From JBFXAM01 sp050184295 (GTDB lineage Bacteria > Planctomycetota > Phycisphaerae > UBA1845 > Fen-1342): a stretch of 42,895 nt of DNA. The translations under genes and the position numbers were made by a program. This document shows positions 9,145-18,618 of the stretch, one piece after another. The stretch lies in NCBI GenBank assembly GCA_050184295.1, contig JBFXAM010000034.1, forward strand, positions 1 to 42,895. Reading direction: 5' to 3'. The notes under the pieces are model-generated. The model was not told the origin of the DNA and made no database searches. It worked only from the letters and a program-made list of their open reading frames with translations. How positions within the stretch are numbered: position 1 is the first letter of the stretch; each line of letters begins with the position of its first letter.

Positions 9145-9714
9145 TCAGTCCTCAGGCGGCGACCAGCGCTCCGGCGTGGCGGATTCGCGGTCGTCGATTC
9201 GCCAGAACGCCGTCTCCAGCGAGCGCGTGTCAAGTGTGCAGACGGTATGCACGGGCGCGCGGTGCAACGCGCCGGGATTGATGAAACGCACTCCGCCGAT
9301 CGACGTGTCGCCGGCGACGTGCGTGTGGCCGTGCAGAATCGCATCGCACACGCCGATCCGCCGCGCGACCTCGTCTGCGCCGCCGTGCAATGCCGCGTGG
9401 TATGCGTCGGCGAAGGCGCGCTCGTGGCCGTGCAGGACGGCGAAGCGGCGGCCGTCGAGCTCGATCCATACGGGCGTCGTCGCGGGGGGCGTGAGTCCGA
9501 TGTTGGCGGCATACCGCGCCAGCGACGCGAGCGGTGCGTCGGTGTTTCCCCACACAAACCAGACGCGTAACCCCGCGAGCCGGTCGAGAACGAGTTCGTC
9601 GCCGATGTCGCCGCAGTGAACGAACGCGTCGGCGCCCAGCGCGCGAAGCGCGCGCAGTGCGGCGGCGCAGCGTTCGTGTCGGCCGTGCGTGTCGGAAAGG
9701 ATGCCGAGGATCAT
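9145..9714 (-). CDS. YfcE/MJ0936-family metallophosphodiesterase
   Basis: Calcineurin-like phosphoesterase of 189 residues. It shows the full two-metal motif set in order: SDTHG, HCGDIGD, WGNTD, the HGHE region and HGHTH. The size and motif pattern match the YfcE/MJ0936 family, which hydrolyses model phosphodiesters; the natural substrate is unknown. The start at 9714 (MILGILSDTHG) is taken because the beta-strand before the first metal Asp begins there; an upstream ATG (9756) adds 14 residues without homology. It lies downstream of sucB on the same strand, about 140 bp away, and converges with mfd. Confidence 0.88.
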   Translation of the reverse strand: MILGILSDTHGRHERCAAALRALRALGADAFVHCGDIGDELVLDRLAGLRVWFVWGNTDAPLASLARYAANIGLTPPATTPVWIELDGRRFAVLHGHERAFADAYHAALHGGADEVARRIGVCDAILHGHTHVAGDTSIGGVRFINPGALHRAPVHTVCTLDTRSLETAFWRIDDRESATPERWSPPED

Positions 9715-9854
9715 ACTTCGGTGAGCCTGTACGGAGCTCCGACCCGAACCCCGCACGCGCGTGCGCGGCCCATCGGCCCACCACTCGCGGGGTGGGTTCT
9801 ACGGTCGACTCGAATCACCGCCCACCACGCCAATGGCGGGTTCGGCCAGCGACG

Positions 9855-11183
9855 CTACACCTCGACCAGCATCCGCGTCGGGTTCTCCACGCATTCCTTG
9901 ATGCGTTTGAGGAACGTCACCGCCTCACGGCCGTCGATCAGCCGGTGGTCATACGTCAGCGCGACGTACATCATCGGGCGGATCACGACCTGACCCTCGC
10001 GCGCCACCGGGCGATCCTGGATCGCGTGCAAGCCCAGGATGCCGCTCTGGGGCGGGTTGATGATCGGCGTCGACATCAGCGAGCCATAGATGCCGCCGTT
10101 GCTGATCGTGAACGTGCCGCCATAGAGCTCTTCGAGCTTGAGCTTGTTGTCGCGAGCGCGGGCGCCGAAGTCGGCTATCGCCAACTCAAGCTCGGCGAAG
10201 CTCAGGTGTTCCGCGTTGCGGATGACCGGCACGACGAGGCCCTTGCCGCCCCCGACCGCCACGCCGATGTCGTAGTAATTGCGATAGACGATGTGCGGCG
10301 TGGGCGCGCCGTCGGGCCCGGCAAGGTCGCGGATCTCGGCGTTGACCTGCGGGATCAGCCGCAAGGCGTCGATCGTCGCCTTGATGAAGAAGGACATGAA
10401 GCCGAGCTTCACACCGTATTGGGCCTGAAACGCCTCCTGATACTGCTTGCGCAGCTCCATGACGGCGGCCATGTCGATTTCGTTGAAGGTCGTGAGCAGG
10501 GCGGCGGTCTGCTGGCTCTGGACGAGGCGCTCGGCGACGCGGCGGCGCAGCGGCGTCATCGCGACCGCGTCCTCCTCGCGGCCGTTCGCGCCGGCGCGGG
10601 CGTGTGGGGAGGGGCTGTCGTCGCGCGGCGGGCGCGGGCCGCCGTCCGCGGTGTGACGAGCGACGTCCTCTTTGAGGAGGCGGCCGCCGGGACCGCTGGC
10701 GCGCACATCGCGCGCGCCGACACCGACTTCGGCAAGGGCGCGGCGAGCGGCGGGCATGACGCGAGCGGCGTCGGGCGGCACGGTTCGCGGAGAGGCGGCG
10801 TGTTGTGCGGGCGTCGCAGTTTTGGCCGGCCCGGCGCCACCGGCGGGCGCGCCCGTCTTGGCGGGCGCCCCGCTCTGCGCGGGTGCCGCTGCGCCGGCGC
10901 TCGACGGTGCAGCCTTCGCGGGTTTGCCCGCATCGGCGCCGGCGGCGGCTTCCTCCATCCAGCCGATGACCTCCCCGACCATCGCCGAATCGCCTTCGTT
11001 TTTCAGCACCTTGGAAACCACGCCGCCGACCGGCGCGGGCAGCTCGATCGTCGCCTTGTCGGTTTCGATCTCGACCACCGGCTGGTCGCGCTCGGCGCGC
11101 TCGCCGGCGCCCTTGAGCCACTGCCCGATCTGCACCTTGGTGACCGATTCGCCGACCGATGGAACTTTCAGCTCGAATGCCAA
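9855..11183 (-). CDS. sucB: 2-oxoglutarate dehydrogenase E2, dihydrolipoamide succinyltransferase
   Basis: Transfers the succinyl group from lipoate to CoA in the 2-oxoglutarate dehydrogenase complex of the TCA cycle. The 442 residues comprise an N-terminal lipoyl domain with the modified Lys in ETDKATIEL, an Ala/Pro-rich hinge, a peripheral subunit-binding domain (AARRALAEVG ... GPGGRLLKEDV), and the catalytic domain with FTISNGG and the active-site His in YDHRLIDGREA. The ending ENPTRMLVEV is typical of succinyltransferases. It is 62 bp downstream of sucA on the same strand and surely in one operon. No E3 (lpd) is in the window, so E3 must come from elsewhere. Confidence 0.94.
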   Translation of the reverse strand: MAFELKVPSVGESVTKVQIGQWLKGAGERAERDQPVVEIETDKATIELPAPVGGVVSKVLKNEGDSAMVGEVIGWMEEAAAGADAGKPAKAAPSSAGAAAPAQSGAPAKTGAPAGGAGPAKTATPAQHAASPRTVPPDAARVMPAARRALAEVGVGARDVRASGPGGRLLKEDVARHTADGGPRPPRDDSPSPHARAGANGREEDAVAMTPLRRRVAERLVQSQQTAALLTTFNEIDMAAVMELRKQYQEAFQAQYGVKLGFMSFFIKATIDALRLIPQVNAEIRDLAGPDGAPTPHIVYRNYYDIGVAVGGGKGLVVPVIRNAEHLSFAELELAIADFGARARDNKLKLEELYGGTFTISNGGIYGSLMSTPIINPPQSGILGLHAIQDRPVAREGQVVIRPMMYVALTYDHRLIDGREAVTFLKRIKECVENPTRMLVEV

Positions 11184-11245
11184 GCGTGGGTCCTCGTGTT
11201 GGTTCCGGCGGAAGCCCCGCGCGCCGCCGCGCCGCAGCTCCCGGC

Positions 11246-14221
11246 CTACTTCGACCGCATGTTCACCCGCCGCGCGACCGCCGGCTCCGGCCGCGCGCCG
11301 CTGCTGCCGCTCGCCGCCGCTCGCTCGGCCGTCGCACCGTTTCCGTGCGCGTTCGAGTCAGGAACCTCGTCGAACGCTTCCGCTAACAGGCGCTCCTGCT
11401 CGAGCTTGTGACTGCTGAATGAGCCGGTCGCAGGGCTGGCGCTCGGCGGACGGTACACGCCGGCGAAGGGGTGGCGATTCAACAGTCGGTCGCCCAGCCA
11501 GTATCGCAGGAACTGCCACGCGCCCTGGTTTTCGGGAGCGTCCTGCACCCAGACCACCGGCGTCCCGTCGGCAAAGGGTGCGAGCGCGGCTTCGAGCTGG
11601 CGGCCGGGCAGCGGATAGAGCTGCGCGAGGCGGAGAATCGCGACATCCGCGCGCCCGCGCTCCTGACGGCGCGCGTCGAGTTCGTAATACAACTTGCCGC
11701 AGCAGAGCAACACGCGGCGAACGTCGCGGGCGGCCGCCGCGTTCGGAAAACGCCGGTCTCCGAGCACGCGCTCGAACGTGCCGTGCTCGAGCTCTTCCAG
11801 CGTCGACACGGCTTGCGGATGGCGCAGGAGGCTCTTGGGCGTCATCACCACGAGCGGCTTGCGCCAGCGGCGCAGCACCTGCCGGCGGAGCACGTGGAAG
11901 TACTGCGCCGGCGTGCTCGGCACGACGATCTGGATGTTGTCCTCGGCGGCGAGCGAAAGGAAGCGCTCCAGCCGGGCGCTGGAGTGCTCGGGCCCCTGGC
12001 CTTCAAAGCCGTCAGGCAGCAGCATCACCACGCCGCTCAGCCGTCGCCACTTCGCCTCGGCGCTCACGACGAACTGATCGATGATCACCTGGGCCGCGTT
12101 GGCGAAGTCGCCGAACTGCGCCTCCCAGCACACCAGCGCCTCGGGATAGTCCAGGCTGTAGCCATACTCGAATCCCAACACCCCGGTCTCCGAGAGCGGG
12201 CTGTTCACGATCTCGACCGTGCCCTGGTGGGCCGGGAGAAACGGGTGCAGCTCGGCGACGGCGGGGTGTGCGCTCGACGCAAGGTGCGCAAGCGGCATGT
12301 AACGGCGGCCGTCTTCGACGTCGTGCAACACGGCGTGGCGATGGCTGAACGTGCCGCGCTCGCAATCCTGGCCGGTCACGCGAATGCGCGTTCCGTCGGC
12401 CGCGGTCGTCGCGAACGCGAGCGCCTCGGCGGCGCCCCAGTCGAGCGGGCGCTCGCCGCGGGCCATTTCGCGCCGGTCCGCGAGCAGCTTGGCGATCTTG
12501 GGGTGCGGGTGAAAATCGGCGGGCAGGCGCGTCTGCACATCGAGCAGCGCCGCCAGCCGCTCGCGCGGCGCGCCGGTCGGCGTGTCGGGCGTCTCGGCGT
12601 CGAGCCCGCCGCTCAATCCCAGCCACGCGCGGCGAAGCAGTTGCGGACCGCGCGGCCGGGCCTCGTCGGTGCGGGCCGCGGTGAGCTCCTGCTCGAGATG
12701 CTGGTAGCGCAGCTCGGCGATGCGGTCGGCTTCGTCGCTCTTCACGCCGTTGAGCTTCAGCAAGCGATCGCGATAGGACTGGAGCACGCTCTTGCGCTGC
12801 GCGATGGTGCGATACATGAGCGGCTGGGTGAACATGGGCTCGTCGCCTTCGTTGTGTCCGAGGCGACGGAAGCAGTACATGTCGATGACGACGTCGCGCC
12901 GAAAGCGCTGGCGGAAATCGAGCGCGAGCTGCACGACCTGCGCGACGGACTCGGGATCCTCGCCGTTCACGTGAAAGATCGGGACGTTGAGCATCTTGAA
13001 CACGTCGGTGCAGTAGGTGCTGCTGCGGCCCTGCTCGGGGTCGGTCGTGAACCCGACCTGGTTGTTCACGACGACGTGCAGCGTGCCGCCGGTCGTGTAC
13101 GCCGGCAGCTCGCTCAGGTTGAGCGTCTCCTGCACGACGCCTTCGCCGGCCAGCGCCGCGTCGCCGTGGATGAGGATCACCATGCCGAGTTCGCGCTTGC
13201 GATCGCCGACGCGGTCCTGGTTGGCGCGCATGCGTCCGAGCGCGACGGGATTGACGAACTCGAGGTGGCTGGGATTGAAGCACAGCGAGAGGTGGATGGT
13301 CTTGCCGGCCTGCGTGATCCAGTCGCTGCTGTAGCCGAGGTGGTACTTCACGTCGCCGCGGCCGATGTGCAGGTCGGGGTCGATGTCCTCGAATTCGCGG
13401 AAGATCTGCTTGGGGCTCTTGCCCATGACGTTGGCCAGGACGTTGAGACGCCCGCGGTGGGCCATCGCGAGGATCACGCCGGCGAGGCCTTGCTCCGCGG
13501 CCTTCTCGATCGCGATGTCGAGCAGCGGAATGAGCGTCTCGGCCCCATCCAGCGAGAACGACTTCTTCCCGATGAACTTCTTAAGGATGAACTGCTCGAA
13601 CATGACCGCGTCGGTCAGCCGCGTCAGGATTCGCAACTGCGCCTCGCGCGACAACGCCTGGTGGTGGATGCCTTCGAGGCGCTCCTGAAGCCACCCGCGC
13701 ACTTGCAGGTCGTCGATGTGCATGAACTCGATGCCGATCGGACCGCAATACGTCTGGTTCAGCCGCTCGACCAACCCGCGGACGTTCTCCACGCCGCGAC
13801 CGCCGATGGTCCCCGGCGCCACCGGCTGGTCCAACTCCCACGCGCTGAACTGGTAATAGTCGGTTTCGAGCTCCGGCGGGCGCGGCCGCGGCCGGTCGAG
13901 CGGATCGATGTCGGCGACGATGTGCCCGCGGATGCGAAAGGCCCGGATCATCTGATCGACGCGGTGCTGGAGCGCCGCCGCCGACGACTCCGTGAGCGTG
14001 GGCGCGGCGCTGCCGGCCGCGGAGACCACGCGGGCGTGGAAAATGCTGCCGCCGCCAAACACCGGCCCAAGGCGAGCGGCGCTCCCGGCGCCATTGGCGT
14101 GTCTCGCAAAGAAATCGCGGTAGTCCTCGGGAACCGACTCGGGATCGCGCGAATAGTCCGCGAACAGGTTTTCCAAGTACGCGAGGCTCAGGTCGTTCGG
14201 TGCGAACGGGTGGTCATTCAT
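11246..14221 (-). CDS. sucA: 2-oxoglutarate dehydrogenase E1, thiamine diphosphate-dependent
   Basis: Decarboxylates 2-oxoglutarate and passes the succinyl group to E2. The 991 residues begin with the N-terminal helix that binds E2 (SLAYLENLFADYSRDPESV). The ThDP-binding and catalytic parts follow: MAHRGRLNVLANVMGK, KYHLGYSSD, the metal/ThDP region IHGDAALAGEG, NNQVGFTTDP and RRLGHNEGDEP. The C-terminal transketolase-like domains are complete. No acyltransferase domain is fused at the N-terminus, unlike actinobacterial Kgd. The ATG at 14221 (MNDHPFAPNDLS) matches the family; the open frame runs 87 codons further upstream with no homology. The last 40 residues are Ala/Ser/Gly-rich. An extended -10 element lies about 150 bp upstream. 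Confidence 0.95.
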   Translation of the reverse strand: MNDHPFAPNDLSLAYLENLFADYSRDPESVPEDYRDFFARHANGAGSAARLGPVFGGGSIFHARVVSAAGSAAPTLTESSAAALQHRVDQMIRAFRIRGHIVADIDPLDRPRPRPPELETDYYQFSAWELDQPVAPGTIGGRGVENVRGLVERLNQTYCGPIGIEFMHIDDLQVRGWLQERLEGIHHQALSREAQLRILTRLTDAVMFEQFILKKFIGKKSFSLDGAETLIPLLDIAIEKAAEQGLAGVILAMAHRGRLNVLANVMGKSPKQIFREFEDIDPDLHIGRGDVKYHLGYSSDWITQAGKTIHLSLCFNPSHLEFVNPVALGRMRANQDRVGDRKRELGMVILIHGDAALAGEGVVQETLNLSELPAYTTGGTLHVVVNNQVGFTTDPEQGRSSTYCTDVFKMLNVPIFHVNGEDPESVAQVVQLALDFRQRFRRDVVIDMYCFRRLGHNEGDEPMFTQPLMYRTIAQRKSVLQSYRDRLLKLNGVKSDEADRIAELRYQHLEQELTAARTDEARPRGPQLLRRAWLGLSGGLDAETPDTPTGAPRERLAALLDVQTRLPADFHPHPKIAKLLADRREMARGERPLDWGAAEALAFATTAADGTRIRVTGQDCERGTFSHRHAVLHDVEDGRRYMPLAHLASSAHPAVAELHPFLPAHQGTVEIVNSPLSETGVLGFEYGYSLDYPEALVCWEAQFGDFANAAQVIIDQFVVSAEAKWRRLSGVVMLLPDGFEGQGPEHSSARLERFLSLAAEDNIQIVVPSTPAQYFHVLRRQVLRRWRKPLVVMTPKSLLRHPQAVSTLEELEHGTFERVLGDRRFPNAAAARDVRRVLLCCGKLYYELDARRQERGRADVAILRLAQLYPLPGRQLEAALAPFADGTPVVWVQDAPENQGAWQFLRYWLGDRLLNRHPFAGVYRPPSASPATGSFSSHKLEQERLLAEAFDEVPDSNAHGNGATAERAAASGSSGARPEPAVARRVNMRSK

Positions 14222-14369
14222 GGTGTTCGTCGTCAATGGCCGTCCCCCCGGCTGCGACACGCAAGCTCGCCGCCCGGCGGGGTCCAAGGCGTTCGCGGGC
14301 GGGGCGGCCGTGCAACACCCGTCTCCAGCGGCTGAGTTCGGCCCGATGCCCGCCGCGCGCGAGCCCGAA

Positions 14370-14378
14370 ATTGTATCA
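14370..14378 (-). promoter_or_regulatory. Extended -10 promoter for sucAB
   Basis: Read on the minus strand this is TGATACAAT: a TGn extension plus TACAAT (5 of 6 to TATAAT). An extended -10 can work with a poor -35, and none is visible. It would give a leader of about 140 nt before sucA. Confidence 0.45.
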
Positions 14379-14442
14379 CCGCTCGGCTGTGCGGTGCGAA
14401 TGAAAAGTCGATGAGCGCGTCGGGGTCGCGGGCCGGAACGGG

Positions 14443-15885
14443 TTACGGTTCGCGCGGCCGGGGGAGCGTGACCGGGCGGCACCCGAGCGTGCTCTCCCCC
14501 GCGATGAACCGCGAAGTCAGCGTGACCTGCGCCCGGTCGGCGTTCGCGAACGCGACGCGATCGCCGCCCGCCGACTTGGCCTGGTACATCGCGTGGTCGG
14601 CCGCCTCGAGCACTCGGTGCACGTCGTCACCCGCCTCCCACATCGCGATTCCCAGGCTGGCGCCGATCGGCAGCTCGCTCCCACGGTAGATCGCCGGCGC
14701 GCTGCGCAACGCGACCAGCAGCCGCCGCGCCACCTGCTCTCCGCCGGCCAGATCCGTCCCGGGCAGCAGCGCGACAAACTCGTCCCCGCCGAGCCGCGCC
14801 GCCGTGTCCGCATCGCGCAGCCCGGCGCGCATGCGGCGTCCGACCTGGCGCAGCAGAAAGTCGCCGGCCGGATGCCCGACGCGGTCGTTGACCGCCTTCA
14901 ACCCGTCGAGGTCGAGCATGATGACCGAGAGCGGCTGTCCAAAGCGCTCGGCGCGGTGAATCTCCTTGGCGATCGCCTCGGTGATTCCGCGGCGGTTGAG
15001 CAGCCCCGTGAGATTGTCGACGCGGGCCTCCGTGCGCGTGCGGTCGTGGATCCGCGCGTGGCGAAGGGTGCGGGCGAGGAACGCGAAGATCGCCTCGCGG
15101 TCGCCGGCGACCTGCGGAGCGGGGCGGGTACGCTGCGCCAGGTTCAAGACGCCGACCAGCTCGGCGCCGACGCGGAGCGGCGCGATCAGGCAGGCGTCAT
15201 CGAGATACTGCGAATGGTGCTCCGGCGTGGGCAGTCCGCACAGGGCAAAGGCGTCGAGCACCCGCTCGGTTTGCAACACCTGCCCGGAGCGCGCCACCGC
15301 CACCATGAGAAACCCGTCATCCTCCGGCACCCGAAACGTGCGCTCGATCGGGCGGTCGTGGCTGGTTTCCGCGAGCGTCAGCGCCCCGCGCTCCTCGTCA
15401 TGCACATACAACGACACGTCGCGATACCCCAGCCGAGCCCCCAACCGCGTCACCACCTTCCGACACAATGCTCGCAAACGGAGGTCGTGGTACTCGCTGA
15501 TCCAGCCCGGAAGCATGCGGGTCGCGCGGCGGGTGCGGGCGGCGTGCGTCTCGGCCGCCGCGCCGGCCTCGACGCCGGCCCAGAGCACACGCAGCGCCAG
15601 TTGCGACACCGGCTTGGGCAGGTACAGGCCCGGCGGCAATGCCGGCTTCGGCGCGCCCGATCGCGTGTAGAAGTACACCCGCTGACACGCCGCGGGAATC
15701 GCGAAGCCGTCGTAACCCTCCAGGTCGATCCAGAGGTGGGCGCATTGCTGGAGCGTCGCGGGGGAGAGGTCCGCGGGATCGCAAACGCATACCGCCCCCG
15801 CCGGCCGCGCCTGCCGGCAGACTGCGTCCGCCAGGCGCTCGTCGCGCGTCACCAGAAGCACTGCGGTCCGCGCGGTCGCGTCCAT
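14443..15885 (-). CDS. Diguanylate cyclase with receiver-like and GAF domains
   Basis: Makes cyclic di-GMP. The 480 residues begin with a divergent response-regulator receiver (1-105). It keeps a DLEGYDG segment where the phosphoacceptor Asp would sit and a PKP lysine motif. A GAF-like domain (about 130-285, VSLYVHDEERG to GVLNLAQR) and a C-terminal GGDEF domain (about 295-460) follow. The active-site GGDEF is intact (residues 365-369). The product-inhibition I-site RDAD lies exactly five residues upstream, so the enzyme should be catalytic and feedback-inhibited. AGGAG sits about 10 nt before the ATG. It is transcribed away from the flagellar block, and c-di-GMP control of motility is a reasonable inference. 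Confidence 0.9.
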   Translation of the reverse strand: MDATARTAVLLVTRDERLADAVCRQARPAGAVCVCDPADLSPATLQQCAHLWIDLEGYDGFAIPAACQRVYFYTRSGAPKPALPPGLYLPKPVSQLALRVLWAGVEAGAAAETHAARTRRATRMLPGWISEYHDLRLRALCRKVVTRLGARLGYRDVSLYVHDEERGALTLAETSHDRPIERTFRVPEDDGFLMVAVARSGQVLQTERVLDAFALCGLPTPEHHSQYLDDACLIAPLRVGAELVGVLNLAQRTRPAPQVAGDREAIFAFLARTLRHARIHDRTRTEARVDNLTGLLNRRGITEAIAKEIHRAERFGQPLSVIMLDLDGLKAVNDRVGHPAGDFLLRQVGRRMRAGLRDADTAARLGGDEFVALLPGTDLAGGEQVARRLLVALRSAPAIYRGSELPIGASLGIAMWEAGDDVHRVLEAADHAMYQAKSAGGDRVAFANADRAQVTLTSRFIAGESTLGCRPVTLPRPREP

Positions 15886-16143
15886 GCGCGCACTCTCCTG
15901 TACCGAACCTGCGCTCTCCTATCGGTTTGCACGTCGCGCCGACTTCCGCCCCCGGGGCGTTGCACCGCGCGCCGGCCCTTCCCAGAGTCGTCGCGAATTG
16001 CGCGAGGGGGCGCAGGATGGGTGTGGCCATCCCGCGCAGGCATCCGATAGAGCGAGCACGGACGGCGTTTTGCCGACCGCGGCCCCTTTCCCGCGCGCCG
16101 GCCGGCGGCGCGACCGGCGCCGCCCCGCGCCAGCGAGCGATTC

Positions 16144-18588
16144 ATGCAGTGGCTTGGACACATCACCGAGCTCTTTCGCGGCCGATGGCAAATCCCGCTT
16201 GCACTGGTCGCGCTGGCGGCGGCGGGGCTCGCGATCCATCGGTTGGCGCCGCCGGAGCGCGACATCGATCCCGACCAGCTTGTGGCACAGGTGATGGCGC
16301 TCGCGAGCGCGGGCGCCGAGCGCGAAGCCGTCGACGCCGCCGCGAATCTGCTGCGCCAGGTGCCGCCTCTCGCGCCGCCGCACCAGGCCCGCCTGCACCG
16401 TACGCTGGGCGAGATTCTCCATCGCCGGGAAGCGCGCCGCGCCGAGCCGCTGCCCGAAAACGCCCAGCTCGTCATCGAGCACGAAGACCAGGCCGTGTCG
16501 CTGGGCGAACCGCGCGATGCGGCGGCGCTGCTGCGCTTGGCCGAGGCCCACGAGTGGACGCATCAGCCGCGCGAGGCGGTAAGGCTCTATCGCCGCGTGC
16601 TCGAGACCGAACCGGCGCCCGAGGAGCGACGCGCGGCGCTCAAGGCGCTGGTGCAGGCGCTCGCGAACCGCGACTCGGCGACCGCCGAACGGCGCCGCTA
16701 CATGGAAGCGCTGCTCGCGGACGACGGCGTCGCGGTGGGATACCTGGCTTGGGCGCTGCTGCGGAGCGTCGACGACGCGCTGCATCGCGGCGAGGTCGGG
16801 CTGGCGCGGGCGCTGGTCGACGATCATGGAGCGCGGCTCAAGACCTCGGACCTGCGCGGGTACGTCGAGTATCTCGACGGCGTGATCCTCGCGGCGGAAG
16901 GGCGATTCGACGAGGCCGAGCCGGTCGTTCGCTGGCTCGACGAGTGGCTGTCCGCCAATCAGCGCGACGAGAACCGCGCCGACGACGCAGGGCACCTGCC
17001 GGCGCTGACCCGCTGGCTGGCGGCGCGCGTCAGCCTCGGCCGCGGCCAGCCGCGCGCCGCGCTCGACGACTGCGACCGCGCGCTGGTGCTGATCGGCGCC
17101 GTCTTTGCCTTCCCGACACGCGACATCGACGTGTTCGTCGGCGCCCACGCCACGCGCGGCCGAGCCCTTGCGGCGCTCGACGAGCACGCCGCCGCCCGTG
17201 CGGAGCTGGGCCGCGCGATCGACGCACTCCGCCGTGACGCTCGGAATCCGCTCGGCGGGCTGCTGAATTTCCGGCGCACGCTGCTCGAGCTGTTCGAGGA
17301 CCGCTACGCGCGCCGCGACTACTCGAACGCGATCGGCTATCTGAGCCTCGCGGTTGGCGTGCTGCCCGACGAACCGAGCGAGGACACACACGAGCTGCGC
17401 CCCTCGCAAGGAGAAGCTCTGGAGCGGCTGGCGCGGGTCTGCGTCGAGTCGCTCGACGAAGCCGCCAGCCCGCGCAGCGCCCGCCATCGCGACGCCGGCC
17501 GCTATTTTGAGCGGGCGGCGACCGTCGCGGCGCTCGACGAGCCGCGTTTCGCCAATCTCCTGTGGGACGCCTGCCAGCAGTTCGACGAGGCGGGCGCGCT
17601 CGCCGATGCCGAACGCACGCTGCAGCGCTTCATCGACGGACGCTCGTTCGACCCGCGCCTTCCGTTGGCGCTGCTGATGCTCGGCCAGACACAGGAGGCC
17701 GGCGGCCGGCTCGCTGAGGCCCTTGCGTGGTACCGGCGCGTCGCGCGCGACTACCCGAAGCTCGAGGAATCGACGCGGGCCAAGGTTCGCGCCGCCGGTT
17801 GCCTCGTCGCGCTCGACGACCAGCGCGCTGCCGAGGCCGAGCGTCTGCTGGACGAAGTGCTCCGCGACGACCGCACCACGCCCGAGGCGCAGACCTACCG
17901 TGACGCCCTCTATGCGCTCTGCGAGCTGCTCTATCTACAGGAGCGCCACTCGGAGCTGATCGGACGCGTCGAGGCGTTCCTGCAGCTCTATCCCAACGAC
18001 CCCGAGCGCCGCGAGGCGCGCTTCATGCTGGCCCACGCGTACCGCCGCAGCGCTTACGCGCTCCGCGATGAGACGCCGCCGGGCGCGACCCGCGAGCAGG
18101 CCCAGGCCGAGAGCCGCGCGCGGTTCCGCCGGGCGGCAACGCTGTTCGACGAGCTGGTGAAGGCGCTGCCGGCGCCGCCGCCCGCGACGAGTCCCGCCGA
18201 CGCGCCCGCCGACGCCGCGGGCGCCGATTCCGCCGCACGCCTGCATGAGCGCCTGGCGCTGTTTTATCGCGGCGACTGCCTGTTCGAGCTGAACGGACCC
18301 GAGGAGCTTCAGGAAGCGCTCGCAACCTACCGCCAGATCGGGGCGCGCTTCGAGGGCGAGCCCGCGGCGCTTTCGGCGCAAGTGCAGCTCGCCAACATCT
18401 TCCTGCGGCTGGGCAAGCCGATCGACGCTGCCCGCGCGCTGGAGCGCGCCCGCTGGCTGCTCCGAACGATTCCCGATCGCGTGTTCGCCGAGTATGCCGA
18501 CGGCCAGTCGCGCGCCGACTGGGAGCGATACCTGTCGACCGTGCTTTCGTCGCCGCTGTATTCCGAACTGCTGGCGCGCCTGGACTAG
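16144..18588 (+). CDS. Large TPR-repeat protein with N-terminal membrane anchor
   Basis: Protein of 814 residues. One N-terminal transmembrane helix (about 16-33) is followed by a helical-repeat array. TPR-like pairs recur throughout (HQPREAVRLYRRVLETEP, GGRLAEALAWYRRVARDYP, ERHSELIGRVEAFLQLYPND). It is an assembly scaffold by fold; the partner is unknown. It ends 30 bp before the FlgN-like gene on the same strand and opens the flagellar block, so a role in flagellar assembly or in placing the motor in the envelope is possible but unproven. The ribosome site is weak. It is not closely similar to the 544-residue TPR protein at 3337-4971. Confidence 0.82.
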   Translation: MQWLGHITELFRGRWQIPLALVALAAAGLAIHRLAPPERDIDPDQLVAQVMALASAGAEREAVDAAANLLRQVPPLAPPHQARLHRTLGEILHRREARRAEPLPENAQLVIEHEDQAVSLGEPRDAAALLRLAEAHEWTHQPREAVRLYRRVLETEPAPEERRAALKALVQALANRDSATAERRRYMEALLADDGVAVGYLAWALLRSVDDALHRGEVGLARALVDDHGARLKTSDLRGYVEYLDGVILAAEGRFDEAEPVVRWLDEWLSANQRDENRADDAGHLPALTRWLAARVSLGRGQPRAALDDCDRALVLIGAVFAFPTRDIDVFVGAHATRGRALAALDEHAAARAELGRAIDALRRDARNPLGGLLNFRRTLLELFEDRYARRDYSNAIGYLSLAVGVLPDEPSEDTHELRPSQGEALERLARVCVESLDEAASPRSARHRDAGRYFERAATVAALDEPRFANLLWDACQQFDEAGALADAERTLQRFIDGRSFDPRLPLALLMLGQTQEAGGRLAEALAWYRRVARDYPKLEESTRAKVRAAGCLVALDDQRAAEAERLLDEVLRDDRTTPEAQTYRDALYALCELLYLQERHSELIGRVEAFLQLYPNDPERREARFMLAHAYRRSAYALRDETPPGATREQAQAESRARFRRAATLFDELVKALPAPPPATSPADAPADAAGADSAARLHERLALFYRGDCLFELNGPEELQEALATYRQIGARFEGEPAALSAQVQLANIFLRLGKPIDAARALERARWLLRTIPDRVFAEYADGQSRADWERYLSTVLSSPLYSELLARLD

Positions 18589-18618
18589 CCCCGATTGCGC
18601 TAGCGAGGAGCCGGACCG

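Noticed and set aside
9752..9796. CGCACGCGCGTGCG palindrome and CCCACC/GGTGGG hairpin between yfcE-like gene and sucB
   Set aside because: Short GC-only palindromes are common by chance here, and no U-tract follows in the minus direction.
11471..14335. 954-codon plus-strand open frame opposite sucA
   Set aside because: Exact shadow of a strongly conserved gene, with an Arg/Ala/Glu/His-rich non-protein-like composition.
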